A DNA stretch of 64,000 nt from Sinotaia quadrata (lineage: Eukaryota > Mollusca > Gastropoda > Architaenioglossa > Viviparidae). Below, one piece after another: positions 47,210 to 59,228 of the stretch (positions within the stretch are counted from its first letter, which is position 1; each line of letters opens with the position of its first letter). Location: the NCBI GenBank assembly GCA_028829895.1, contig CM054178.1, forward strand, positions 88,789,058-88,853,057, given 5' to 3'. Position numbers and translations under genes: made by a program. The notes below the pieces were generated by a model. The model saw nothing but the letters and a program-made list of their open reading frames with translations, did not search any database and was not told where the DNA came from.

Positions 47210-47850
47210 TTCACGGCAACAAAGTTTTAGCCATACTTTTATCAGAAAGGTCCACATTGAAAACAGCCATAATTCATTTTCAGAAGACTTCAAAGGCTTG
47301 CAAACTGACTGCATGCGTTAGGTGGCTGTCTCCATGATAAAGACCATAAAGTAATTTAGTGGCATAAGTCTCGAGAGGACTTAATGTCGGTGATGAAATG
47401 CATTCATTCATCTTGCTAAAGAAAGCTTCATATTCACGTTTTGAGCGGAGAGCTAACTTGTGGGGGTAAAAAAACCGTAAGAGCAGGACATGTAATCGTG
47501 AAACGGAACCCCAGGATATTTATATATTTAAATTAAATATCGATCAAGTTTTACCGAAGAAAAAGATACTTAAAACAAATATAGTGCTTTGTTTTTACTG
47601 AAGAGCGAATTCAAAATAATTAATTTTAAACGCTCTATGGCAACAAAACCATCCAGCTTTTTTTTTAATAAAGAACTCTGAAAATGATATTTATTACCTG
47701 CCTATTTCGAGATGGTCTTTTATACTTCTTTAGCTTTCGCCTTCATGTTTAATTTTTATTTTCACTTTGAAAGTTTTGAAATTCCATTTGGTCCATGTTG
47801 TATAAGAACAAAAGTGATAAAAAATTCCTAACACCAAATTGATTCAGATA
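47210..47850. other. Unique AT-rich sequence, nothing recognised
   Basis: No arrays or coding-like ORFs are seen. Confidence 0.6.
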
Positions 47851-48253
47851 ACCGACAATATCACAATTCAAAAACTACAATTGAAACATCACAACACGAA
47901 AACTACAATTGAAACATCACAACACGAAAACTACAATTAACAGACCAAAGTTTGAAGATCACTATTCACAGGCCATAATTCATGGCATCACTTCACAGAT
48001 CAAAGCTCAGAGGCCAAATTTTAAACCCATAACTCATAAACCACAGCTTAAATAATCCCTAATATTTCATCTACAATTCAAAATCCTAAATTCAAACACC
48101 AAAATTGAAAAGCCACAATTCACACATCAAAATTCACACACAATTCAAGATTATTAACATCAAACTGGAAATACTTCATTTTAACGATCACACGTTCACA
48201 GAACAAAATTCATAGATCATAATTCTATTTCTACAATTCATTAAACATTATTC
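47851..48253. repeat. Degenerate CACAATTCAAA-type repeats
   Basis: A 30-bp repeat (CAACACGAAAACTACAATTG with AAACATCA) occurs at 47868-47940. The rest to 48253 is full of ACAATTCA/CAAAATTCA-like motifs at irregular spacing, reading as an old array. Confidence 0.8.
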
Positions 48254-48460
48254 GCAGACCACATTCAAAACAGCATTAAAAGCACCACTTTCTAAGACCA
48301 CATTCAAAACAACATTAAAAGCACCACTTTCTAAGACCACATTCAAAACAACATTAAAAGCACCACTTTCTAAGACCACATTCAAAACAACATTAAAAGC
48401 ACCACTTTCTAAGACCACTTTCAAAACAGCATTAAAAGCACCTCTTTCTAAGACCACATT
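48254..48460. repeat. Minisatellite, 39-bp unit, about 5.3 copies
   Basis: The unit is AGACCACATTCAAAACAACA, TTAAAAGCACCACTTTCTA. It is a young, regular array embedded in the older ACCACATTCAAA-type tract on both sides. The unit is a multiple of three, so the minus strand shows a repeated VLESGAFNVVLNV peptide ORF. Confidence 0.96.
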
Positions 48461-48925
48461 TCAGAAGTCACAATTCAAGAGTAACTGAAATACTACATTC
48501 AAAATAATCAAAAATTAAAGACCACATGTCCAAACTAAAGTTGATAATTAAAATTCACGAGCATAATTCAAAGACCATATTTTGAAGAAATATTTTTTTT
48601 TAAAATCAGTCTTAAATTTACAATTAAAGATCTCAGTGCACATATCTAATTTTACCGCAGATTTAAATTCAAATAATTTAAATTAAAATAAGAACAATTT
48701 GTATAAATACAGTTCACTGTTAATGGGCACGTTTCAGAGATCTCATTTCAAGGGCTATACTGTTCGTATAAACAATTTAAACAGCACGCACCGAACTAAT
48801 TTCACAACCCACAATTCAAATAATCTTACAGATCACACAACAAAATTCTCAAACCAGATTTTATAAAATCACAATTCCAGATTTTATCATAAAACCATCA
48901 ACAATACACGTTCCTTTTTATGAAA
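48461..48925. repeat. Degenerate ACAATTCAAA-type repeats, right flank
   Basis: Irregular CACAATTCAAA, AAATTCAAATAATTTAAATT and GATCACACAACAAAATTC motifs continue the old tract. Confidence 0.65.
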
Positions 48926-48928
48926 AAT

Positions 48929-48950
48929 CTATCTATCTATCTATCTACAA
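48929..48950. repeat. Short (ATCT)n tract
   Basis: Five ATCT repeats. Confidence 0.9.
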
Positions 48951-49061
48951 TGTAGTTCTAATTTTTTAAAGCTGAACTGCTAGCTATTTAGTAGGTTTCT
49001 GATGTCACTCAGGTGGCGGTTTGACGTAGCTCAGTTCCTGTGTTTCTGATGTGCTGTTAAC

Positions 49062-49586
49062 ATGGCTGCTTTGAATTCCTTATGCAACAAAGACGAACCA
49101 CGATCATTTCTTGTGGACTGATGATATAATACCAGAGGCTGAAATTCTTCGAAGGCTTTCAGTACAGTATCGGTAGAGTGCTTTGCCACGGCAGAGTGTT
49201 TATGAATGGAGAGTGACTAGTTTATCAACGGTCGCACAAATGTAACTTCCACTGACGACAACAGTGGACGAATTCGTGCCATGGCCCTGAAAAACAGATA
49301 GGAGACTATTGGTGAGGTGGCAAATCACATGCAAATTAGACATGGTTCTGCCTATGAAATCATCCTCTGCAGACTCAACTGTCGTAAAGTGCCTGCAAGA
49401 TGGCTCTCGTTGATTTGCACGGACAGGAAGTAAAGGAAACGCCGTATGCGTGTCTCCTCTCTAAGCCAAAAGATTTTTGTTGGACGGCCTAGAAAAACTC
49501 GGGCAACTCTGAACCAAATGCGTTCAGCAGCAAAGGATTATGTTGAAGAAAATTATGGCTTTGTAAGGTATTATTTGATATTCTAA
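49062..49586 (+). pseudogene. Mariner-type transposase remnant, catalytic core deleted
   Basis: The ATG at 49062 opens MAALNSLCNKDEPRSFLVD, stopping at 49119. The signal moves frame to EILRRLSVQYR (stop 49174) ... SVYEW at 49201, then to GRTNVTSTDDN (from 49230), GEVANHMQIRHGSAYEII and RKVPARWLS. These match, in order, the paired helix-turn-helix DNA-binding part of mariner/SETMAR-type transposases. In-frame stops follow at 49299 and 49431. From about 49465 comes RFLLDGLEKL, TKCVQQQ and DYVEEN, which is the C-terminal tail of the same family. The aspartate catalytic domain between the two is missing, so the copy carries an internal deletion of several hundred bases as well as frameshifts. Terminal inverted repeats were not found by eye. 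A (TATC)n tract lies 56 bases downstream. Confidence 0.8.
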
Positions 49587-49641
49587 TAAATGTTATAAAT
49601 ACATTGCGGATATTTAATGACGTTATTTATATATTCATGTT

Positions 49642-49757
<116 letters not shown>

Positions 49758-50069
49758 ACACTTTATATAGACAAGACCTATTTCAAAACTTCCTATTCAT
49801 ATGAGTGTAGCGAGGTCTTTTACCAATACACGATCTACTTCACCAAAAAATCATTAACTGTAAAATCGTTCATGCATTGTATCATGCTCTTATGTAAACA
49901 TCTATGCATTCAAATTAGCATAATAGCCTCCAGATTAGCATAATAGCCTCCATTCACATAATTCATAAGTAATTAAATGTGTTTTCATTTAGGTCCGTCT
50001 AACAAATGTCAATTGCTTTCACCATTAGTGGGAAATTAAAACATTTTTGTAGTAGATCCCTACGTAAGA
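49758..50069. other. Unique sequence, nothing recognised
   Basis: A 20-bp direct repeat (ATTAGCATAATAGCCTCCA) occurs twice near 49914-49951. Confidence 0.7.
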
Positions 50070-50370
50070 CATCCAGAGAACTGAGGGAAAACAATTAGAT
50101 CAGTATGAAAAACAGCCAGAGAACTGAGGGAAAACAATTGAACCACTATGAAAAACAGCCAGAGAACTGAGGTAAAAAAACAATTGAATCACTATGAAAA
50201 ACAGCCAGAGAACTGAGGGAAAACAATTGAATCACTATGAAAAACAGCCAGAGAACTGAGGGAAAACAATTGAATCACTATGAAAAACAGCCAGAAAACT
50301 GAGGGAAAACAATTGAATCACTATGAAAAACAGCCAGAGAACTGAGAGGAAACAATTAGATCACTATTGT
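50070..50370. repeat. Minisatellite, 43-bp unit, 7 copies
   Basis: The unit is AGCCAGAGAACTGAGGGAAA, ACAATTGAATCACTATGAAA, AAC. Diverged relatives continue to about 50480 (GCCTGAAAACTGAAAGAAAA). Confidence 0.97.
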
Positions 50371-50663
50371 AAGAGAGCCTGAAAACTGAAAGAAAACAAT
50401 TAAATCACAGGATAAAACTTCCAGAGTAGTGAGGGTAAAATAGATCACTATGTAATCAGTTAGAGAACTAATGTACCACGAGATCCTTTTATTCTTGGCG
50501 ACAAACACCAACAAGTTATCGGTCACAGGTCCGGATGAAAACATTAGCAATATATCTAAGTACAGTGGACTATGGGTGATAATTTTACAACTAATAAATC
50601 AGTGTTATTACTAATAAAGAACTTACGCCCGATGGCATTAAAATGTGTAATGCTAAATTGGTA

Positions 50664-50926
50664 AGGCAGTACATAAGTATATAAAGATAATGCTGTATGT
50701 CGTATTAGTAAGGCAGTACATAAGTATATAAAGATAATGCTGTATGTCGTATTAGTAAGGTAGTACATAAGTATATAAAGATAATGCTGTATGTCGTATT
50801 AGTAAGGCAGTACATAAGTATATAAAAATAATGCTGTATGTCGTATTAGTAAGGCAGTACATAAGTATATAAAGATAATGCTGTATGTCGTATTAGTAAG
50901 GCAGTACATAAGTATATAAAGATGCC
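50664..50926. repeat. Minisatellite, 47-bp unit, about 5.6 copies
   Basis: The unit is GGCAGTACATAAGTATATAA, AGATAATGCTGTATGTCGTA, TTAGTAA, with almost no variation. Confidence 0.97.
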
Positions 50927-51184
50927 GCTGTATGTGGGATCATGCACCTTCGGAAATGGATATCTTCTGGTCGCGTATGAAGGTTTTATTGTTGTGGTCT
51001 ATATCCCAAGTGTACAGTCTGTTCTATGCAAATCATATATGATAAAGATTATCGTAATGAGAGGGTGCATACGGTCGAGCGTGGGCAATCATTGCGATCG
51101 GCTTTCCTTGTGAAAAAAAAAAAACTCGCTCGTAATGCTCTTTGTGTGTGTCTTGTTTCTCCTTTTGCCGTTATTTTCTACACC

Positions 51185-51362
51185 CTTCTATGTTCTCATA
51201 ATATCACTTGCTAGTAGATTTCTGTTTCTTTGTATATTTCCACAATAACACTTGTTTAGTAGCTTTCTGTTTCTTTGTATGTTCTTATCGTTTGCTTCGT
51301 AGCTTTCTGCATTTTTATGTATGTTCTCATAATATCACTTGCTAGTAGATTTCTGCTTCCTA
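51185..51362. repeat. Degenerate minisatellite, about 50-bp unit, 3-4 copies
   Basis: TATGTTCTCATAATATCACT followed by TGCTAGTAGATTTCTG recurs, with TTTCTTTGTATATT and AGTAGCTTTCTG variants between. Confidence 0.85.
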
Positions 51363-51408
51363 GCGCATTATGCTCAAGAACCTTTTACGTATTCGCTGTT
51401 AGTTCGAT

Positions 51409-51503
51409 TGTGGTAGCAGTAAAATAACTGTTGCTTTTGTGTTGTTAGCTTGGCTTTGTGGTAGCAATAAAATAACCGTTGCTTGTGTGCTGATAGGTTG
51501 GCA
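51409..51503. repeat. Tandem duplication, about 48-bp unit, 2 copies
   Basis: TGTGGTAGCAGTAAAATAAC, TGTTGCTTTTGTGTTGTTAG is followed by a diverged second copy from 51458. Confidence 0.85.
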
Positions 51504-51728
51504 TCTATTTTCAGGCTTGCAGCCATTGCCTCCTGCCGTTATTTGCAAGGAATTTATCCACCGTCTTACTTACAAGCATTCTATTATCAGTTTTATCTCT
51601 TCCCATTAGGTCAAACCATAGGAAGTGCAGATGGTTCATTAATGGCTTTGGCGACTAAGCATTTCTAGCAGCGTGACATCAACCACTATTACAACATTAC
51701 CTGTGAGAATGGAAATGCAGTATTTCTC

Positions 51729-51748
51729 TGTGTGTGTGTGTGTTTGTG

Positions 51749-51804
<56 letters not shown>

Positions 51805-51822
51805 TTTGTGTGTGTGTGTGTG
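51729..51822. repeat. (GT)n microsatellite with interruptions
   Basis: GT tract with TTTG and GCG interruptions. Confidence 0.97.
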
Positions 51823-53602
51823 AATGTCGGTCGTAAGTGTGAAGATTTTTGTGACGTAACAATCATGCAATCAGTCTTCTTTGCCGTCGTTTGTGCAGTG
51901 AAATACAAATAATGAGCATGAGAAAGAGAAAAAGGAGACATAACATACTTCTGTACAGAGAGATCAGAAGTAATCCTATATATCTCACGTAATTTTCCCA
52001 CGGAATTGCTCATTCGCTCACAGCCAATATCATCTAAGTATATATTTTTGACGATGCTGGCTCAGCTTGCAGACAGATGATATATGGGGAAACCCTGAGT
52101 TAAAACTATCAAAACAATTTTCAAGTTATATTTTTGAACGTTTACTTTTGAATATTCAGAATTTTAAAATAGTGAAATGTTCAAAATTGTTAAGAATTTT
52201 GAAAAGTATTTATGTCAATTCTTCTCATACCTCTGTCCATGTATGTACCATTTTGTTTCTGAATATAGGGCATTAGAAGAAAGACCTCCTGTCCAGTGCT
52301 AAGGCGGTTATGTACCATTTCATATAATTATTCTGAAATAAATGAAATCCTCCATTGGAAGTGAGTAAAATGTACACGTTTAAACAAGTTCTTTTAATCA
52401 GGGATGAATACACGCTGCTTGGTGTTTGTTAGGCTAGGCTTCCGGTGTACAAGTTAAAATTTGAAAAAGTAGAGCAGAGATCGCAAGCATTTACCCATAC
52501 CGGAACTGGCCTGTCTATTACCTTGATTTTCCTGCAGTTGTACAGGAAGTGACATGTCTGTTACCACTGACTTGTTGCAGCCGTTGAGGGTCATTACTTC
52601 TGGCCTGACATTTCAAGAATTGTTCTGCTCTGGCATCGATAAGATCCGTTAAATGCGAACGACAGTTGTTTGTCAACGATTACCTCCCGCCCCCCTCAGA
52701 ACAGTTTTATACTAATTTCATACAATGAATAATAATTATGTGTATTTGGTTTTTACCCTCACTACAGCAATGGCCAGATCACCGCGAATGTCTACGTACT
52801 GTGATTCTGTTAAGATTGTCAAACACTAACTAATCATGGCGAACAGCATTAAAAATAATACTTAATAGCAATATTTTTGTGGTTAGTGTAAGAATAATTG
52901 CAAAATCCATGGCAGTCCGACAAAATATTTTTTTCTTTCTGACAATAGTGTCTATGTTTATTAATGTCTTTTTTTTTTTTTTGCAATGTTTCTCTAATAA
53001 GTTTTCCTTTATTTTGTTCTTGTTTGATACGTCTCACATGATAGATAACAATATTTAATGAAATATGCATTTCGGTTGTTCACAACCTAACACATATAAT
53101 GAACGTTATGTCTATCAGTCTAAGCGTCCATCAGTGTATTTCTGTTAGTGGGTGTTTCTCTCAGAATCTAAACACAATTGTGCTTTCCAGTCAAGAGTCT
53201 AGCAGGTTGCCTTAGTGTGCCTGCACTTTGACCCGACTGAAATGGCGACAGTATACAGACATCTCAGTCCACTATTCGGCTTAAAAAATGTTTTCATATC
53301 ATATCCAACTTCTAGTATAGGTCACAACCAAGCTCTAGGCATAAAAATATTTACTTAAATTTCATAGAGATAAATTAGGAGCAGGCCTGTTTAAATATCG
53401 CATACGAAGAAACTAGGTGAGACAGGTGTTTTAATATGAAGAATATTCTACAAATATGACTGGTTTTCTTAACTCCAGTTAATATAAATTCATCTCTCTG
53501 TAGACGGGGTCTAAATGTTTAAGAAAATGCACATTCAGTTTTGGCTAAATCCAAATGCTATAAGTTTGTTTACCAATATAAAATGTCATGAACAGAACAT
53601 TC
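51823..53602. other. Unique sequence, nothing recognised
   Basis: A T-run of 13 at 52970-52982 and a GC-richer stretch around 52480-52690 carry no recognised feature. Confidence 0.55.
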
Positions 53603-53618
53603 GGGGGGGGGGGGGGGG
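53603..53618. repeat. Poly-G run, about 16 bases
   Basis: Homopolymer G on the plus strand; length may be uncertain in an assembly. Confidence 0.9.
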
Positions 53619-53650
53619 ACACCATATTAAGTATGACAGACATTTCTTGT

Positions 53651-53935
53651 GGCTTCAAACAACTATGTTCTCCTGATGTCTTCTCTCCTGGCTTCAAACA
53701 ACTATGTTCTCCTGATGTCTTCTTTCCTGGCTTGAAACAACTGTTTCATGATATCTTCTGTTGTATTTTAAAACAACTGTGTTATCATGATCTTTTCTGT
53801 TGTGGCTTTAGTTTAAACAACTGTGTTCTTCTGATATCTTCTGTTGTGGCTTCAAACAATTGGACTCTCGTGATATCTTCTGTTGTGGATTCAAACAACT
53901 TTGTTGTTCTAATATCTTCTGTGGTGGCTTTGAAA
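53651..53935. repeat. Minisatellite, 39-bp unit, about 7 copies
   Basis: The unit is GGCTTCAAACAACTATGTTC, TCCTGATGTCTTCTCTCCT. The first three copies are regular (53651, 53690, 53729); later copies drift (TTGTGGCTTCAAACAATTGG). Confidence 0.92.
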
Positions 53936-53980
53936 CTGTCTTTATGTTCACATTTATTACATAAGATGTACTATGTGATG

Positions 53981-54120
53981 TGCAATACGTGTACACTGTA
54001 AAGTATTTTTATAGTGTACACCAATACAACGCGTCTTCTCTGCCTATTGTGCAATACGTATACAATATTTTTATAGTGTACACCAATACAACTTGTCTTC
54101 TCTGCCTATTGTGCAATTTC
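53981..54120. repeat. Tandem duplication, about 63-bp unit, 2 copies
   Basis: GTGCAATACGTGTACACTGT, ATTTTTATAGTGTACACCAA and TACAACGCGTCTTCTCTGCC are repeated, with a short deletion in the second copy. Confidence 0.93.
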
Positions 54121-54334
54121 AAGGTACACGTTATCTTTAGAGTAGAAGAAAATAAAAACAGTCTACTTATTAGAAAAAACAAGTGTTTGATTGTTTTTGT
54201 TTGAATGATAAAAACATTTTTATGTGACAAAATGATATAGTTTAACAATGCAATAAAGAAACATAAACACACATATATTACCTCTCCATTCATCTATAAT
54301 TATTATTTTTTGTGCTTGTAACGCACTTCTTTCT

Positions 54335-54606
54335 GTGTGTGTTTATGGGTGTATTTGCGTGTGTGAACATGTGTGTATGTGTGTGTGTGTGTGTGTGGTG
54401 TGTTTGCGGGCCTTTGTGTGCATGAGTGTATGTGTTTGTGTGCGTGTGTGTGTGCGTGCGCGTGGTGTGTGTGTGCGCATTTGTGCATGCATGTATGTGT
54501 GTGTGCATGTGTGTGTGTGTGTGTGTGCGTGCGCGTGTGGTGTGTGTGCGTGGTGTGTGTGTGTATGTGAGAGAGAGAGAGAGAGAAAGCAAGAGAGAGT
54601 GAGTGA
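54335..54606. repeat. TG-rich tract ending in (GA)n
   Basis: Imperfect TGTGTG/TGCGTG/TGGTG sequence for about 230 bases, then GAGAGAGAGA at 54570-54605. Cys/Val/His/Thr-rich ORFs on both strands here are artefacts. Confidence 0.95.
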
Positions 54607-55325
54607 GCTAGGAGGTAAATTTTCCATCTCGCAATAGTTATTTTCTACTATCTAACTAGTCACATGCGAGGTCCTAATTTTGCACTTACATATAATAACA
54701 ATAAATCTAATATTAAATATAACGCGCGGTGGTTCTATTCGATAAATCATATTGTGATCTTCAGACATTACAAAAAATACAATCCACATATTTACATCGG
54801 GGACATCTAATTAGAATCATTATGAGAATTCGTATGGAGAACTTGCATAACACATTTCTTAGAGGCCGAGCGGAACCAGCGACGGTCGTTATATTGCTGG
54901 AATGCAAGAACGCGAGACTTTGTCTGCCGTAATCAGCCGATTGTTAAGGATATAACGACATGTTTCTATGGGAACGGTTGCTTGACGCCAGTGCCGCCTG
55001 CTCATGTTTAAACTACTTTTTGTTTTTTCTTTAAAAAAATAAACATTTTATTCACTTCTTATCCTTCTTCTCGTCTTTTTAGTTAGTTTTCTTCGTAAAA
55101 TTTCTCTTTTATCTTCAGCGACTTTTGTTTTTGCTTAACTTCCATGTTCAAGGGTGAATGATGTCGAGGAGTCATGTTTTCTTTATTCTCATGCTTTCCT
55201 TTTCTTTCTTTTCTTTCTTTTTTCTTTCCTTTCTTTCCAATTTTCTTTAATTTCTTCATTTATGTGAAATTTTAATTTTATGCATTTCCTCCTATGAATT
55301 TAGCAGTAGGAATGAGGACACGTTA
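54607..55325. other. Unique sequence with a TTTC-rich patch
   Basis: 55196-55255 is TTTC/CTTT-rich. A 67-codon ORF at 54729-54932 has no motif. Confidence 0.6.
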
Positions 55326-55643
55326 ATGAAAGTGCATGTAGTCGGACAATTTAACGCACAAATGAAAAGTGAAAATCTAACGGCAGTGAAAAGTGAAAAT
55401 CTAACGGCAGTGAAAAGTGAAAATATGACGGCAGTGAAAAGTGAAAATATGACGGCAGTGAAAAGTGAAAATATGACGGCAGTGAAAAGTGAAAATATGA
55501 CGGCAGTGAAAAGTGAAAATATGACGGCAGTGAAAAGTGAAAATCTAACGGCAGTGAAAAGTGAAAATATGACGGCAGTGAAAAGTGAAAATCTAACGGC
55601 AGTGAAAAGTGAAAATCTGACGGCAGTGAAAGGTAAAACCTAA
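55326..55643 (+). other. Repeat-derived ORF, 105 codons, octapeptide repeat
   Basis: Starting with ATG at 55326, twelve non-repetitive residues are followed by eleven in-frame copies of an octapeptide, KSENLTAV or KSENMTAV, with the stop shortly after the array. There is no signal peptide. The unit length (24 bp) keeps the frame automatically, so the ORF alone does not show coding. I list it because it begins with Met outside the array. Confidence 0.2.
55364..55627. repeat. Minisatellite, 24-bp unit, exactly 11 copies
   Basis: The unit is GAAAAGTGAAAATCTAACGG, CAGT. The only common variation is CTAACG/ATGACG (plus one CTGACG), which changes Leu to Met in the plus frame. Confidence 0.98.
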
Positions 55644-55822
55644 CTTGTGATCATGATGCCCATCTTAGACACGGAGTTAAATAAACTGACGGACTAACTG
55701 CGTCATCCAACTAATTAATTTTGCATCCAAATGAAGAGAAAGGATTATCGGCAACTAAGCACATGTGGCGGAAAGTTATATGTGTTCTGAAGGTTGTGAA
55801 AGATATTCTACACGGAGCAAAG

Positions 55823-56140
55823 TGGTGGAGTGACAAGATAGCGTTTAAACTGAACATTCGCGGTGGAGTGACAAGATAGCGTTTACACTGAACATTCGCG
55901 GTGGAGTGACAAGATGGCGTTTACACTGAACATTCGCGGTGGAGTGACAAGATGGCGTTTACACTGAACATTCGCGGTGGAGTGACAAGATAGCGTTTAC
56001 ACTGAACATTCGCGGTGGAGTGACAAGATAGCGTTTACACTGAACATTCGCGGTGGAGTGACAAGATAGCGTTTACACTGAACATTCGCGGTGGAGTGAC
56101 AAGATAGCGTTTACACTGAACATTCGTGGTGGAGTAACAA
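55823..56140. repeat. Minisatellite, 38-bp unit, about 8 copies
   Basis: The unit is CGGTGGAGTGACAAGATAGC, GTTTACACTGAACATTCG, with ATAGCG/ATGGCG variants. Confidence 0.98.
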
Positions 56141-56429
56141 GATAGTATGTACACAGCATGCGTGGTGTGAATGCAAAATGTGTTCCTGAACATCCCTGAC
56201 AAACGGATAACTATATGTGTTAACAATTAAAAAAAAGTTTTAAATAAATCTTTACTATTTTTATTCACTGCAAAGATTGTCAAGTCAGATTGGATCTTTA
56301 CATATTCCTGCCTTTACTTTCCTAAATGTCACATTTTACAGGTTTACAGAACGGTATATCCACGACTGATATCGACATCCACATAATAGGGCGTGGGGAG
56401 GAATCGGAGAGTGATTGTTGACATGAGAG

Positions 56430-57377
<948 letters not shown>

Positions 57378-57834
57378 ACTGATACTGAGAAACACACAAT
57401 GTGTGGATCTCTACAATTATATTTCTCTGTTTTGCATTAATTGTATGTATACTGATACTGAGAAACACACAATGTGTGGTCTCTACAATTATATTTCTCT
57501 GTTTTGCATTAATTGTATGTATACTGATACTGCGAAACACACAATGTGTGGATCTCTACAATTATATTTCTCTGTTTTGCATTAATTGTATGTATACTGA
57601 TACTGCGAAACACACAATGTGTGGATCTCTACAATTATATTTCTCTGTTTTGCATTAATTGTATGTATACTGATACTGAGAAACACACAATGTGTGGGTC
57701 TCTACAATTATATTTCTCTGTTTTGCATTAATTGTATGTATACTGATACTGAGAAATACACAATGTGTGGGTCTCTACAATTATATTTCTCTGTTTTGCA
57801 TTAATTGTATGTATACTGATACTGAGAAACACAC
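57378..57834. repeat. Minisatellite, 73-bp unit, about 6.3 copies
   Basis: The unit is ACTGATACTGAGAAACACAC, AATGTGTGGATCTCTACAAT, TATATTTCTCTGTTTTGCAT, TAATTGTATGTAT. CACACAATGTGTG is a small inverted repeat. 73 is not a multiple of three, so overlapping ORFs cycle through the frames. Confidence 0.97.
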
Positions 57835-57880
57835 GCTGTCTAGCCCGCCACAATAACATTTCTCTAAATCGCACGATTTT

Positions 57881-57955
57881 GCACACTTCTAGTTGACACA
57901 CTTCTAGCTGACACACTTCTAGTTGACACACTTCTAGTTGACACACTTCTAGCTG
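57881..57955. repeat. Minisatellite, 15-bp unit, 5 copies
   Basis: The unit is CACACTTCTAGTTGA with GTTGA/GCTGA variants. Confidence 0.97.
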
Positions 57956-58636
57956 ACGGTAACTGCACTGTTAATGTTTACTATAAACAGCCTTCATCTA
58001 CTGAAAATAAACTGATCGAAATATAATTTATTACACCAACCATTTATTTAGTCCTAACTGCAGCATATGTGCACTTATAAAAGTTATACAATAACTTTTG
58101 TTAAGTGTGAACAATATTTCTAACCTACGTACACAGACAATACCCTCGTACCTCCTAGTTCTAATTGCATATTTGTTCACGAAGTTATGCATGCAGGAGT
58201 TATTTCATTAAAAGCAATAAAAACAGCAGCTAATGTTTTTTTTTTTAAATTTTGTTTAAGGAAAACGTTATTTACGAATTATGTGTAGTTCGTATGTTAC
58301 CATGACAACGTCCGTGTTGTGTTACGTTAGTTGGGGCTATTCAGTTTCAGAATCAAAACTGTTTATAATTCAACTCACTGTTTATTGTCATGATTTCCTT
58401 TTTTCTGTTATCTTAGTTCAGAAATCTCAGTTTTCTCTGCTTCTCGAGGAGATAAAAACCAGTTCATCAGAATACAAATGCAGCATTCATTATTGCTTAA
58501 GTTAGGGTCTTCAATTGTTTTCTTTCAACTACCCATCAGCGTACCTCCCCCATCATTCACGAAATGTGCGTTTGTTTATGAAGATTTTCAGAGATTTTAT
58601 ATCTGTGGAGTTGGAGGGTACAGAACATTTTCAATT
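57956..58636. other. Unique sequence, nothing recognised
   Basis: No arrays. Two ORFs (58478 and 58515 starts) run into the next array; their non-repetitive heads carry no motif. Confidence 0.55.
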
Positions 58637-58905
58637 TCTACCAAAGGTTTACAATGCTATTTTACGAATTTCTACCAAAGGTTTACAATGCTATTTTACG
58701 AATTTCTACCAAAGGTTTACAATGCTATTTTACGAATTTCTACAAAATGTTTACAATGCTATTTTACGAACTTCTACAAAAGGTTTACAATGCTATTTTA
58801 CGAACTTCTACCAAAGGTTTACAATGCTATTTTACGAACTTCTACCAAAGGTTTACAATGCTATTTTACGAACTTCTACCAAAGGTTTACAATGCTATTT
58901 TACGA
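58637..58905. repeat. Minisatellite, 34-bp unit, about 8 copies
   Basis: The unit is TCTACCAAAGGTTTACAATG, CTATTTTACGAATT, with ACGAATTT/ACGAACTT and TACAAAAG/TACAAAATG variants. No frame has a stop in the unit, giving three overlapping repeat ORFs. Confidence 0.97.
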
Positions 58906-59228
58906 AGCGAAGGCAAAAATGAAAGTCTCCAGCTATCGTGCATATTTCTTTTAGATTACAAGTATTTGTATAATTTCTATTTCTGCCATACCTCATAGTT
59001 TGTAGGTCTGATTTCGGCTTTAAATTACAAACTGTCCGATCTTCTACTGTAAATTAAAAACTTTCAGTATTTTCACTAAATTAAAAGTGATCCTATTTGC
59101 ACTGTAAATTATAGGTTGTCTACCAATATTATAGCGCCGTAGATCATAAATTAAAATTATCTATCTATATTTTCACGCTAAATCACATCTTATCAATATA
59201 TCACTGTGAATCACAGATGTCCATCAAT
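58906..59228. other. Unique AT-rich sequence with loose motif repeats
   Basis: AAATTACAAACTGTCCGATC, TAAATTAAAAACTTTCAG and TAAATTATAGGTTGTC suggest a very old array with a period near 45. Confidence 0.5.

Noticed and set aside
58478..58998. Three overlapping ORFs of 114-158 codons
   Set aside because: All derive from a stop-free 34-bp tandem unit; the non-repetitive heads carry no motif.
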